NCBI GenBank assembly: GCA_030425505.1 | Contig: JAUIAB010000018.1 | Span: forward strand, 1-58,691 | Source of the DNA: Bacteroidia bacterium | Lineage (GTDB): Bacteria > Bacteroidota > Bacteroidia > Cytophagales > Flammeovirgaceae | DNA: 58,691 nt | Direction: 5' to 3' | The notes under the pieces: model-generated | What the model saw: only the letters and a program-made list of their open reading frames with translations | Told to the model about the DNA's origin: nothing | Databases searched by the model: none | In this document: positions 19,259-28,750 of the stretch, piece after piece | Position numbering within the stretch: position 1 is the first letter of the stretch | How the letters are laid out: the number at the start of each line of letters is the position of its first letter | Position numbers and translations under genes: made by a program

Positions 19259-21942
19259 CCTTTAACCCATACTTTAAATGATTTTGGAGGAATTTTTATA
19301 CTGAGATTTTTATTAGGCTCAATTTTAGTGTATTCTCTTTTATCCTTAATCCCAGAAAGGTGATTTACTGACCTGTTATTTGCAATTAATTTCCATTTGC
19401 CTTCAGGGAAGACTATAGCGTTGAATTCTTCTTCTTTTACTGTAGTGTTAATTAAAACCATTATTTTATCATCAATCCTATACCCTAAAAGCCCTTCATT
19501 TTTTGGTAAAAACCATTTGAAGTAGTTTGAATCTGGTTTGGTACTAATTCTCAGTGGTTTTCCATAGTCACTTTTTCTAAAATGAATCAAACCTTTCCAG
19601 AAAGAATACATTCCTTTATAATCGCATGGAGAGTTCTTGCCTTTTCTTTTTCCTACATTTTCCCAGATAAACTGATTTGCTCTTTTCAAATTGTAAGTAT
19701 CCCTTTTCCCATGGATATAAACTTTAATTCCATCAGTAGTTTCTTTTACTATTTCTTCTAATGGGGCAATCCCCTTGCTTCTCATTATCTCAGTACCTCC
19801 ATGCATAACTACTGGCCCTAGTGAAGTAAAAAGCAAAACTGCAGCTATTTTAAAAGCATCTTCATTTACGCCTTTGAGTCCATTGAAATCTTGCTTTGCA
19901 AACCGATCAGCCAAAGCCCAGTTATCGTGAATGTCTAAGTAATTGATACCACTAAGTGGGGTTATATCATCTTCAAAACCAGCAGATAAGCCCATCATTA
20001 CCTTTTCTCTTTGAGAGCCGTCTCCTCCAGCAAAGCCTTTGTCTTTTATTGTGCCTTCAGGGTTGGACACAGATCCCTTAAAGGCATTTCTAGATTCATC
20101 TTGAAAAAAAGTTATAGGGGCATCCTCCTTATACCAGTCCCAGTCAGGATTTTCTTCGTAATCAGGGTCGTTAGAGGCTATCCAAGGCTCACCATAAAGG
20201 ATTTTATCATGACCAATAGCATCTTTAAGCTTTATCAAAGTCTGTTGGTCTATTTGCCCAGCCAGGTCAATCCTAAAGCCATCAATCCCAAACTCGCTAA
20301 TTAGATGCATACACTGATCAATAAGCCAGCGTTGCACCATGGGTCTATTTTCTGTTTTTACTTCATTTCCAAAAGCACCGATATGTTTTCCGTCTTTCGT
20401 CCTGTAGTAATAATACTTGTCCAAAACATTAAAATGGAAGAAAAACTGTTCTCCATCCATATTTTCAGCAGTATGATTGGGAACTATATCTACAATTACA
20501 GCAATTCCCTTATCATGAAAAGCCTGAACTAAATCCTTAAACTGTTCCCTTTCAGCTCCAGGCTCTTTGCCCTTTTCTCTAAACCTAGATTCTAAAGCAA
20601 AAGCATGTGACGTTCTATAGCCCCATTGATAATTTTCTTCTGAAATTTCTTGCTGTATCATGTAGGGATCATCTTTAAAAGAATCTTTCCAAATACTATC
20701 GGGATAATGCAAAAACTCTTGAACGGGCATCAGATGAACTACATTAACCCCAAGATCAACCAGATAATCAAACCCAATCTTTTGATTATACTTATTTCTG
20801 AGGTTAGACATACCCATTGCCTTAAAAGTTCCTTTCAAACTAGGAGAAACAGGTAATAAATGGGTAAAATCTTGGACATGGACTTCATAGGCAATTACAT
20901 CTTCCATTTTAGGGATACCACCTTTAAGAGGCGATGCAGGTTCAGTATCTCTCCACACTCTTGACTTTCCCCAGGTATCATTACTTACTTTAGCATAAGG
21001 GTCACTTATATGAATGGGGTTTGTTTCGTAAAAATGGTTTCCTGTATCGTTAGCCCCATATACTGTATAGTCATAATAAAAACCATATAGGTTTTGGTTG
21101 ATATTTGTCTCCCAAACGCCTTGATTATCAATAGCCAAATCTATTCTTTTTGAAGCAATATTATTCTCTCTTTTCTCGTAAAGATGCAGGATAACTCTAT
21201 TAGCTCTTGGGCTAAATAGTCGGAATGTAGTTGTGTTGTTGACTTCATCTACGATAGCTCCTAAAGGCTTGTTCGAGTATAGGTTTTTGAACCAGCCATC
21301 AAAAGAACAGAAGGATTTTAAATTATACTTTGGGATTTCGAGAAAGTATACTCTTTTAATATCTAAATCCTTGGAAGGTACAATCAGAATTTCCTCTAAG
21401 CTATTTGGTAAAACCTCACTAGCAGTAATCTTTTCTCCTTTAGCTGTGGTAATTAGATAGTCAGAAGGGTTTAGGCTTCTTTCTAGCCCATTAATATATG
21501 CTCTAATGATATTTGATTTAACTAGCTCAGCTTTTAGGGTAGGAGGGGTGATGTGAGGTAAGAAAACTAGATTACCTCCTTTAACATTTATAGCTTCTTG
21601 AGGAGAGTTTAGCCAATCTCCATTATCTACTCTAAATTTGAATTCACTTTGTGGTAGAACTTTATCTTTCAAAGAAGAATCAACATTTAATTCCCATAAA
21701 GTGGAAGTAACTTTTTTAAGCTCCCATTTTTTATTGCTCATATCCTGATCCCAACCCCTAAAAGAACCTGTAACTACAACTTTAGAAGGATTCAAGCCAT
21801 ATAATTCACTATCAAAGAGGAAAATAGTTTGGTCTTCGGAATGGGCATAGCCTTGCAAAATTTCTTCATCTGAAAACTTATTTTGACAGAAAGAGTGAAA
21901 ATTGGATAAAAAAAAAGCAGCGAAGAAAAAGAAAGCTCTCAT
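19255..21942 (-). CDS. pulA: Type I pullulanase (GH13)
   Basis: An exported alpha-1,6-glucan debranching enzyme of about 895 residues. After a signal peptide (MRAFFFFAAFFLSNF) comes a starch-binding-like beta-sandwich (VVVTGSFRGWDQDM), a CBM48-like domain (TTTFRLFSPRANRVILHLYE) and a GH13 barrel. Catalytic regions are visible: VIVDIVPNHTAE, the nucleophile in GFRIDLAG, the acid/base in ILYGEPW, and the third carboxylate in LDIHDNW. The pullulanase signature YNWGYDP appears as YQWGYRT. The frame opens 16 codons upstream at 21,990, but the ATG at 21,942 sits directly before the signal peptide and is preceded by GAGG. The 3' ends of this gene and the sensor gene overlap by 4 bp. No SusC/SusD pair is nearby, so it is not in a standard polysaccharide locus. 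Confidence 0.9.
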   Translation of the reverse strand: MRAFFFFAAFFLSNFHSFCQNKFSDEEILQGYAHSEDQTIFLFDSELYGLNPSKVVVTGSFRGWDQDMSNKKWELKKVTSTLWELNVDSSLKDKVLPQSEFKFRVDNGDWLNSPQEAINVKGGNLVFLPHITPPTLKAELVKSNIIRAYINGLERSLNPSDYLITTAKGEKITASEVLPNSLEEILIVPSKDLDIKRVYFLEIPKYNLKSFCSFDGWFKNLYSNKPLGAIVDEVNNTTTFRLFSPRANRVILHLYEKRENNIASKRIDLAIDNQGVWETNINQNLYGFYYDYTVYGANDTGNHFYETNPIHISDPYAKVSNDTWGKSRVWRDTEPASPLKGGIPKMEDVIAYEVHVQDFTHLLPVSPSLKGTFKAMGMSNLRNKYNQKIGFDYLVDLGVNVVHLMPVQEFLHYPDSIWKDSFKDDPYMIQQEISEENYQWGYRTSHAFALESRFREKGKEPGAEREQFKDLVQAFHDKGIAVIVDIVPNHTAENMDGEQFFFHFNVLDKYYYYRTKDGKHIGAFGNEVKTENRPMVQRWLIDQCMHLISEFGIDGFRIDLAGQIDQQTLIKLKDAIGHDKILYGEPWIASNDPDYEENPDWDWYKEDAPITFFQDESRNAFKGSVSNPEGTIKDKGFAGGDGSQREKVMMGLSAGFEDDITPLSGINYLDIHDNWALADRFAKQDFNGLKGVNEDAFKIAAVLLFTSLGPVVMHGGTEIMRSKGIAPLEEIVKETTDGIKVYIHGKRDTYNLKRANQFIWENVGKRKGKNSPCDYKGMYSFWKGLIHFRKSDYGKPLRISTKPDSNYFKWFLPKNEGLLGYRIDDKIMVLINTTVKEEEFNAIVFPEGKWKLIANNRSVNHLSGIKDKREYTKIEPNKNLSIKIPPKSFKVWVKG

Positions 21943-22082
21943 AGCCTCATGTCTTTTGAGACTAATAGTGAAGTCTGATAGTTTAAACATAGGATTAAAT
22001 GATATTAGTATTGGTAGGAAGCAGGATTACTTTTTAAGTAGCGTATAAAACTATAAGCTGTTTTACTAAAAAAGAATTAAAA

Positions 22083-22108
22083 AAGCTTCCAACTTTTTTG
22101 GAAGCTTC
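22083..22108 (-). terminator. Rho-independent terminator of the DUF349 gene
   Basis: A stem GAAGCTTCC/GGAAGCTT with a short loop, followed on the minus strand by a run of T, lies 16 bp after the DUF349 gene stop. Confidence 0.8.
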
Positions 22109-22123
22109 TAGTAATAGTCAATG

Positions 22124-24085
22124 CTAATTTTCTACTTCTTCTTCAGCGCCACTATTGGACTCTTTGCCATTCGAAGGTTTTTTACTCAACCTATCAATTT
22201 TATTGAAAAACTTAAGTTGATTTTCGAGCTTTTCAATTGTAGCATGCGCTTTTTCTATCTTACCATTAAACTCTTTTTTTAGTTTTTCAGCAGTAGTCGA
22301 AGCAGAGAAAAACTCTAAGTTATTTTCCCAAAGAGCTATATCATCTCTTAGTCCTTGTATTTTTTGCCTAACCTTTCTTTCCTCCCTTTCATGACGGTTA
22401 GTAAAACTTGGAAATTCCTTCATCAGGCTAGATTGAAATTCTACTCTTTCCTGTTCCGTAATTTCTTTATCTGATAGAGCATTAAGGTAATTTTCACAAG
22501 CATTGAGGAAATTTTCAATTATATCATTAATCTTATTTCTCGGAACAAACCCAATTTCAAAGAATGAATCCTTCCATTTTTTCAAACTCTCATAACTAAG
22601 CTCTTTTTTTGTCTTAGCTCCCTCTTCAATCTCCTTGCAGATTTTTGCCTTTTGGTTATAGTTATCTACAAACTCTGTTTCTTTGCTTGATCTGTTTTCT
22701 CTTCTTCTTTCAAAAAAGTGATCACAGGCTTTTTTAAACCTGTTGAATACTTCATCTGATTTAGATCGATGCACAGAGCCAACTTCTTTCCATTCTTTTT
22801 GAAGCTCAATCAATTTCTTTCCAGCTTCATTCCAGTCATCACTATTCATTATGCTTTCAGCTGCTTCACAAAGAGCTACTTTCTTTTTTAAGTTTTCTTC
22901 TCTTTCCCTATCTAAAACCTCAAAAAAACTCCTTTTATTGTTAAAAAACTCCTTGATATTACCCCAGAACTGGCGATTAATATTTTTTGCAACTTCACGA
23001 GGCATTGCGCCTATTTTTTCCCATTCCTTCTGAAACTCAAGAATTTCTTTCGTTTTAGCATTCCATTCTTTAATTCTGTCTGAAGAGAAACTGCTAAACG
23101 GCTCCGTTTTTAAGCAAAGCTCCTGTTTTAGAGCCATATTATGATTGAGCTCTTTCTTAAAGTCTTCAATAAAAGCTCGTTTCTTATCATAAATTTTATC
23201 TGAAGCAGCTTTAAACCTTTGCCAAAGTTCCTCTTGCATACCTTTAGGCGCAGGACCAGTTTCTTTATATTCTTTGTGCAAATCATTTAACTCATTCACA
23301 CTATGCTTAATATTTTCATTAGCAACCAATGCTTCAGCTCTAGTACATAAGTCTAGCTTAACTTCAAGATTCTTTTGCCTGTCAAGCTCAATCAGATCTT
23401 TTTCTATGCTCTTGTGATCATAAAAAATATCTAAAACAGCATGATAAGACTTATAAAGATTTTCTGCTTGAGGTTGAGGTACGGGACCAATATTTTTCCA
23501 TTTCTCTTGCAGATCCTTCACTTCTTCCCAGGCTTTTCTTGATGGCAAGTCAGTAAACTCCTTTATTTTTTCTATTATAGCTTTCTTTTCCTTGAGGTTC
23601 TTATCTTTTTCCTGGTTTAGCTTACTAATTTCCTCTTTCCTTCTTTTCCTTATGTCTTTAAATAAACTATAAAAAGTAGAAATCTCTGCGGAAGGTTTAA
23701 ACTCAAAACCGTCCTCTTCACCACCTTCAGCAACAAACTTCTTTTTTGCTTCTTCTTTGAGCCCTTCAACAGTCTGATCTACCTCTTCTTTTATACTTTT
23801 TAGGTAAAACTCTGCTTTTTTAAGGTCAGAAATTTCAGAAAGCTTCTTTGATTCAAGCATCAACTCATCCAGGGAAAGCTTTGAAAAATCAATATCTTCA
23901 AACTCATCCGTTTCTTCGTCATCATTTGACTCATTACTTTCGTCCATGACATCATCAACATCAGAAGAGGTCTCTTTACTAAAACCAGGTTTTTCTTCTT
24001 TCACCAAATTCAAATTACTTTCAGAGGTTTCATCTGTTTTTTCAGATGTAGCAGTTTCCAACAAATCTTTTTCTGTGTGTTCCAT
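22124..24085 (-). CDS. DUF349 repeat protein
   Basis: A 653-residue, strongly charged and almost entirely helical protein. The first 90 residues are acidic and low-complexity. After that come about seven DUF349-type repeats of 70-80 residues marked by LQEKWKNIGPVP, LHKEYKETGPAP, FQKEWEKIGAMP and LQKEWKEVGSV, each followed by a phenylalanine- and lysine-rich helix. The C-terminus is a coiled coil. DUF349 proteins are common in Bacteroidota and Actinobacteria, and their function is not established. It has no signal peptide, so it is cytoplasmic. A clear terminator follows it. The family assignment is secure; any function would be a guess. Confidence 0.88.
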   Translation of the reverse strand: MEHTEKDLLETATSEKTDETSESNLNLVKEEKPGFSKETSSDVDDVMDESNESNDDEETDEFEDIDFSKLSLDELMLESKKLSEISDLKKAEFYLKSIKEEVDQTVEGLKEEAKKKFVAEGGEEDGFEFKPSAEISTFYSLFKDIRKRRKEEISKLNQEKDKNLKEKKAIIEKIKEFTDLPSRKAWEEVKDLQEKWKNIGPVPQPQAENLYKSYHAVLDIFYDHKSIEKDLIELDRQKNLEVKLDLCTRAEALVANENIKHSVNELNDLHKEYKETGPAPKGMQEELWQRFKAASDKIYDKKRAFIEDFKKELNHNMALKQELCLKTEPFSSFSSDRIKEWNAKTKEILEFQKEWEKIGAMPREVAKNINRQFWGNIKEFFNNKRSFFEVLDREREENLKKKVALCEAAESIMNSDDWNEAGKKLIELQKEWKEVGSVHRSKSDEVFNRFKKACDHFFERRRENRSSKETEFVDNYNQKAKICKEIEEGAKTKKELSYESLKKWKDSFFEIGFVPRNKINDIIENFLNACENYLNALSDKEITEQERVEFQSSLMKEFPSFTNRHEREERKVRQKIQGLRDDIALWENNLEFFSASTTAEKLKKEFNGKIEKAHATIEKLENQLKFFNKIDRLSKKPSNGKESNSGAEEEVEN

Positions 24086-24223
24086 TATTTAAAGGATTCG
24101 AGTGACAAAATAACATTTCAATTATCCTGAAAAAAATCGTATGAAGATGGCATTTTCAGAACAACAATCCCAAAGTTAATAAATTGGAAAGAGGTAGAAA
24201 ATCTTAACGAAAAGAAAGAGTAT

Positions 24224-24799
24224 TTAATTAAGTTTTGGGTCAGTAGGATAATTAGCTAAAATCTTATATTTACCCCCTAAATTTTTGAGCGTATCTGTCC
24301 ATAAAGATCCATTACTGATGCTAAAAATGTCATTAATACTTGAGTCAGCCACAACCCAAGATCCTTTTTGAATTTCTTGCTTCAACTGAAACTTACCCCA
24401 ACCACTATAACCAGAAAAAAACTTACAATTAGAACTATTAATCTTGCCACTCATCGCAAGAGCCTTAATAGAGTTGAAATTTCCTCCAAGGTAAAGACCA
24501 TTTTTTATGGGAAGACTGTTTTCAATTTCATCAAATGTATGAATAAAGAAAAGATTATCCTGATCTACAGGTCCACCAAGAAACAGTTGACCCTCAATGC
24601 ACAAATCTTGTGCAATATCTTCTAGCGACATTTCCATGGGTCTATTAATAATTATACCTAGAGAACCATCATCATTGTGCTCACATAATAAAACAACTGC
24701 TCTTTGAAAATGAGAGTCTGGCATGAGTGGCTCAGCAAGTAATAAACTTCCTTTTGTAGGCTCCTGATTCACGTCTATGTTAAGATCAATTTTTTCCAT
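24224..24799 (-). CDS. YqgE/AlgH family protein
   Basis: This 191-residue protein matches the conserved YqgE/AlgH family over its whole length: GSLLLAEPLMPDSHFQRAVV near the N-terminus, LGIIINRPM, the LFLGGPVDQDNLFFIH segment, and the FSGYSGWGKFQLKQEI motif. In Pseudomonas AlgH has been linked to alginate regulation, but the general molecular role of the family is unclear. It is probably cytoplasmic, as there is no signal peptide. It stands alone, with about 140 bp to the upstream DUF349 gene on the same side. Confidence 0.9.
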   Translation of the reverse strand: MEKIDLNIDVNQEPTKGSLLLAEPLMPDSHFQRAVVLLCEHNDDGSLGIIINRPMEMSLEDIAQDLCIEGQLFLGGPVDQDNLFFIHTFDEIENSLPIKNGLYLGGNFNSIKALAMSGKINSSNCKFFSGYSGWGKFQLKQEIQKGSWVVADSSINDIFSISNGSLWTDTLKNLGGKYKILANYPTDPKLN

Positions 24800-24990
24800 G
24801 GTGATATTGATTTGAAAGTTCTAACTAAATCCTATGTCATTTATTTAAATTTTTAAAAGTCAAAAACAATAGTGATGTTACTAATTATAAAACGAAAGGA
24901 AAAGTCTGGTGTTGTTTATCTTAAGTTTTTTTAGGAAAAAATTTTAGAGTGGTGCAAGGTGGTTTACTTATAAGCAAATGCTCCAGGAAT

Positions 24991-25350
24991 TCATTTTGAA
25001 GCTCTGTAAATGACATCTAAAACCTTTTCAAAATTGTTTTTTTTAGAATTTTCATTTGAGTCATATTTTCCATATCTAGACTCAGATAGCTCAATTGCAG
25101 GTTTGGGATCAGCGCCAGCTCTAACTAGAAGAGCAGCAATTTTTGCAAATTTTTCTAAATCTTTTTCTTGAAGTAAACAGTCAGAAATGCGAAATATAAC
25201 CAACCGAAGAGGTGTATAAGGTTGTGCTTCCCTGTCTTTTATATTATCATAATCTGGGTCAATATAGTTTGGGTCAGCACCCTTTTTGATTAAGGATTCA
25301 ACTTTTAAAGAGTCTATGTAAGCCACAGCTTCCATTAAGAGTTTACTCAT
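24991..25350 (-). CDS. Small ankyrin-repeat protein
   Basis: A 119-residue protein with two ankyrin-like units. One contains VESLIKKGADPNYIDPD and the other IAALLVRAGADPKPAIELSE, both with the typical GADP turn. It has no signal peptide. Such short ankyrin proteins usually mediate protein contacts. It sits about 185 bp downstream of the pyrimidine catabolism operon on the same strand, but nothing links it to that pathway. No partner can be named. Confidence 0.7.
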   Translation of the reverse strand: MSKLLMEAVAYIDSLKVESLIKKGADPNYIDPDYDNIKDREAQPYTPLRLVIFRISDCLLQEKDLEKFAKIAALLVRAGADPKPAIELSESRYGKYDSNENSKKNNFEKVLDVIYRASK

Positions 25351-25534
25351 ATCTCATGTAGATTACATCCTTAAAAGGATAAAGCGTATCCGTCAAATTA
25401 TAACTATTTGTAATGGTGTTTGTACGTAATTTTTTACTCTAAAAAACAATCGAAAGGTTATACTTTTTTTAGTAGAACTTAATTGGGTACTACTGATTTA
25501 ATTAATAATCAAAATAACTAATTACATTCAAGGT

Positions 25535-25972
25535 TTAAACCCTGATATCCTCATTCCATAAAGTTGGGTTAGCTGCAATAAATGATTGCATCATGGACTT
25601 ACATTTAGGGCTATCTAGTACTACAACCTCTACTCCTCTTTCTTTTAAGAGTTTTTCCTCACCTAAAAACGTTTCATTTTCACCAATCACAACCTTAGGG
25701 ATTCCATAGAGTAGAATCGTACCAGAACACATAGCGCAAGGAGATAATGTGGTATAGAGTATACTATTTTGATAAATCTTAGCAGGAAGTCTTCCAGCAT
25801 TTTCTAATGCATCCATTTCACCATGTAAAATAGTACTGCCTTTTTGAACTCTTTGGTTATGTCCACGACCTATAATTTCCCCTTCATGAACCAAGACAGA
25901 CCCTATGGGAATTCCCCCTTCACTTAATCCCTTTTCTGCGTCTTTAATAGCTTCGTTTAAAAATGGATCCAT
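25535..25972 (-). CDS. Cytosine deaminase, Fcy1-like
   Basis: A 145-residue zinc deaminase that likely converts cytosine to uracil. It resembles the fungal Fcy1 type, not bacterial CodA: HGEMDALENAGRLP carries zinc-ligand His50 and catalytic Glu52, and SPCAMCSG carries the zinc cysteines 79 and 82. The C-terminal PTLWNEDI matches the yeast tail that closes over the substrate. Its context supports the call: it is the last gene of an eight-gene pyrimidine catabolism operon, 27 bp after preA, and would feed cytosine into the uracil route. Related tRNA adenosine or guanine deaminases cannot be fully excluded, but the tail and context favour cytosine. Confidence 0.82.
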   Translation of the reverse strand: MDPFLNEAIKDAEKGLSEGGIPIGSVLVHEGEIIGRGHNQRVQKGSTILHGEMDALENAGRLPAKIYQNSILYTTLSPCAMCSGTILLYGIPKVVIGENETFLGEEKLLKERGVEVVVLDSPKCKSMMQSFIAANPTLWNEDIRV

Positions 25973-25999
25973 TTATATTTCTTATTGCGTCTATCTATT

Positions 26000-27367
26000 C
26001 TAAAAGTCGAATTGGTTTTGTCCAGATCTATCTTTCCTTTTTGCTTTTAATGCATCATCAGGAGTAGGAACAAAATGTCCTTTTCCTCCAGCCCTGTCAT
26101 CGTTGAACGTATTAGGGATCTTATCTGCTAATGTAAGCTCATCCCAGGTTACATGCTGCGAACCATCATCTTTTCTAACCATTGTAATGCAATCTTCTAC
26201 AGGACAAACCAGAGAGCAAAGATTGCATCCTACACAATTTTCTTCTATAATTTCAGGAATTCTATTGCGGTCATTATCATTGATTTTTATAGCTTGATGA
26301 GCTCCATCATCGCAGGCAATGTAGCACAAATCACACCCTACACACTTTTCTTTATTAATATGAGCTTTTACATCATACTTTAAGTTCAAGTGTCTCCACT
26401 CTGTGACATTTGGTAACGCCTTGCCAGCAAAATCATAAATCGTTTGGTAACCTTTATCTGTCATGAACTGCCTAAGACCTGCCTCCATTTCTCTCACAAT
26501 GCCAAAGCCATAATGCATCACTGCAGTACATACCTGAACAGAAGTAGCACCAAGTAAAATAAATTCGACTACATCTCTCCAAGTCTCTATCCCTCCAATT
26601 CCACTAATGGGGGTGCTTTTAATTTCTGGGTGCTGGGCTAATTCTTTAAGCATATGCATCGCTATTGGTTTTACTGCTGGACCACAGTATCCACCATTTG
26701 TACCCTTCCCATCAACTACTGGATACGGAGCATAGGTATCTAAATCTATTCCAACTATGCTCTTTATCGTATTAATTAGAGAAATTGCATCGGTTCCTCC
26801 TTGTACAGAAGCTAGTCCAGGGTCAGTTATATGAGAAATATTAGGAGATAACTTTGTGATTACAGGTATTTTAGCGGCATCCATTACCCAACCAACAATA
26901 GTTTTTAATACCTCAGGTTCTTGCCCTACAGCGGATCCCATTCCTCTCTCACACATACCATGCGGACAACCAAAGTTTAATTCAATGCCATCAGCACCAG
27001 CATCTTGTACTTCCTTAATGATGGCCTCCCATTCCTCTCTAGAGTCAACCATCAACGAGGCGATTACTGCATGGTTTGGGTAGTATTTCTTTACTTCTTC
27101 TATTTCCCTTAAGTTATCTTCTAATGGCCGATCTGATATTAACTCAATATTATTGAATCCTGCCATTCGAATATTTCGGTAATTAACAGAGCCATACCTA
27201 CTTGAGACATTGATGGTAGGCATTCCTAATGTTTTCCAAACAGCACCACCCCAGCCAGCATCAAATGCTTTCATAATTTGATAACCAGAGTTCGTTGGTG
27301 GGGCAGAAGCTAGCCAAAATGGATTGGGGGATTTTATTCCTGCAAAATTTATTGATATATCTGTCAT
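26000..27367 (-). CDS. preA: Dihydropyrimidine dehydrogenase subunit PreA
   Basis: The FMN-containing half of NAD-dependent dihydropyrimidine dehydrogenase, which reduces uracil and thymine to their dihydro forms. The 455-residue protein has the dihydroorotate-dehydrogenase-like barrel (NPFWLASAPPTNSGYQI; FGCPHGMCERGMGSAVGQ; ISGIGGIETWRDV). A C-terminal ferredoxin domain carries two [4Fe-4S] motifs, KCVGCDLCYIAC and NCVGCNLCSLVCPVEDC. The partner preT lies 18 bp upstream in the same operon. The length and domain order match E. coli PreA. Confidence 0.94.
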   Translation of the reverse strand: MTDISINFAGIKSPNPFWLASAPPTNSGYQIMKAFDAGWGGAVWKTLGMPTINVSSRYGSVNYRNIRMAGFNNIELISDRPLEDNLREIEEVKKYYPNHAVIASLMVDSREEWEAIIKEVQDAGADGIELNFGCPHGMCERGMGSAVGQEPEVLKTIVGWVMDAAKIPVITKLSPNISHITDPGLASVQGGTDAISLINTIKSIVGIDLDTYAPYPVVDGKGTNGGYCGPAVKPIAMHMLKELAQHPEIKSTPISGIGGIETWRDVVEFILLGATSVQVCTAVMHYGFGIVREMEAGLRQFMTDKGYQTIYDFAGKALPNVTEWRHLNLKYDVKAHINKEKCVGCDLCYIACDDGAHQAIKINDNDRNRIPEIIEENCVGCNLCSLVCPVEDCITMVRKDDGSQHVTWDELTLADKIPNTFNDDRAGGKGHFVPTPDDALKAKRKDRSGQNQFDF

Positions 27368-27385
27368 CTTCCTTTTTGTTTTTGG

Positions 27386-28681
27386 TTATTGATTTAGGTA
27401 TTGGTGAATTCCTCTCGCAGCTAACTTACCATCGTAAGCACCATTCACTACTTCAGCGCCACCATTTATGGCATCACCACCTGCAAAATATTTTGGATTG
27501 GTTGTTTGATTTGTTTTACTATTAACTTGAATAATATTGTTTTTATCCAGTTGTAAACTATCAATCATGCCAAGGAGATTACCTTGTTTTTCTTGCCCTG
27601 TAGCCTTTATTACCATATCGCATTCTATGGTAAATTCCTTTCCGTTCTCATCAGTAAAAAGAACCCCTTCTACTTTACCATTTCCAAGAATTTCTTTAGG
27701 AGAAGCATTGAATTGTGATTTAACACCAGCGCTTACTGCTAAATCATACTCAAAAGAATAAGCACCCATTCGTTCTTTAGGGCCTCTGTATGCTAGTGTT
27801 ACCGTTTTAGCACCCATCCGTGCAGACTCAGAAGCAGCATCCATAGCTGTGTTTCCTGCTCCCAAAACAATGACATTATCACCCACTTTTGTCTCTGCAT
27901 GCTTCATCCGCAATTCTTCAATGAACTCAACAGCACCAACAACACCTTCTTTATCTTCTCCCGGGATATTTCTATAGGCTGTTTTTCCTAAGCCAACTCC
28001 CAAGAAGATAGCATCATAATTGTCTTCAAGTTTTTTGAGTTGTTCCTTTGAGGTAATTGGGCTGTTATATTTCACATTGTATCCCAATTGATCTTGGAGG
28101 TATTTCACTTCGTCCAAGACTTCTTCATTAGTGATTTTGTATGGAGCAATGCCGTAAACAGTTAGTCCAGAAGGTTTATCTTTTGCTTCAAATATATCTA
28201 CCTGATATCCCAACGTTCTTAACTCGCATGCGCAGGCTATGCCAGCTGGCCCTGCACCAATGACAGCTATCTTCTTACCATTATCATCCCCAGGCTTATA
28301 TAGCTGTTTACCAGACTCAATAACTGATTTCGTAGCATAGTTCTGTAACCTTCCAATTTCTACGGGTAATACATTTTGATGATTGTAAACACAGGCTCCC
28401 TCACACAATACACCAGTAGGACAGATAGTCCCACAAGCATTCCCAAGCCAATTAGAATCATAGATTGTTTTTGCTGCCCCTTCTGTGTTTTTTGTATGGA
28501 TTTGTTTAATAAATAGAGGTATGTCAATACCTGTAGGGCAAGCATCCATACAAGGAGCATCATAGCAGAACAAACATTTTGAACTCGCATAGTATGCTTC
28601 TGTATCGTTCATCAATGGCTTTTTCTGTTTGAAGTTTGCTTCAAACTCTTGCTCATTTTTGGGTTTTTTGTATTGGCTCAT
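27386..28681 (-). CDS. preT: Dihydropyrimidine dehydrogenase subunit PreT
   Basis: The FAD/NAD-binding subunit that passes electrons from NADH to PreA. The 431-residue protein has an N-terminal GltD-like Fe-S region (CLFCYDAPCMDACPTGIDIP and CGTICP), an FAD-binding Rossmann motif (IAVIGAGPAGIACACELR) and an NAD-binding motif (NVIVLGAGNTAMDAASE). A C-terminal FAD contact (YFAGGDAINGGAEVVNGAYDG) lies before the last helix. It sits immediately upstream of preA in the pyrimidine operon. Confidence 0.93.
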   Translation of the reverse strand: MSQYKKPKNEQEFEANFKQKKPLMNDTEAYYASSKCLFCYDAPCMDACPTGIDIPLFIKQIHTKNTEGAAKTIYDSNWLGNACGTICPTGVLCEGACVYNHQNVLPVEIGRLQNYATKSVIESGKQLYKPGDDNGKKIAVIGAGPAGIACACELRTLGYQVDIFEAKDKPSGLTVYGIAPYKITNEEVLDEVKYLQDQLGYNVKYNSPITSKEQLKKLEDNYDAIFLGVGLGKTAYRNIPGEDKEGVVGAVEFIEELRMKHAETKVGDNVIVLGAGNTAMDAASESARMGAKTVTLAYRGPKERMGAYSFEYDLAVSAGVKSQFNASPKEILGNGKVEGVLFTDENGKEFTIECDMVIKATGQEKQGNLLGMIDSLQLDKNNIIQVNSKTNQTTNPKYFAGGDAINGGAEVVNGAYDGKLAARGIHQYLNQ

Positions 28682-28750
28682 ATGCTAGTTTATTGATCTA
28701 TGTATAAAAATCTTAACTGTGCTTTACAATTGTGAACTCATTATTGGGAA

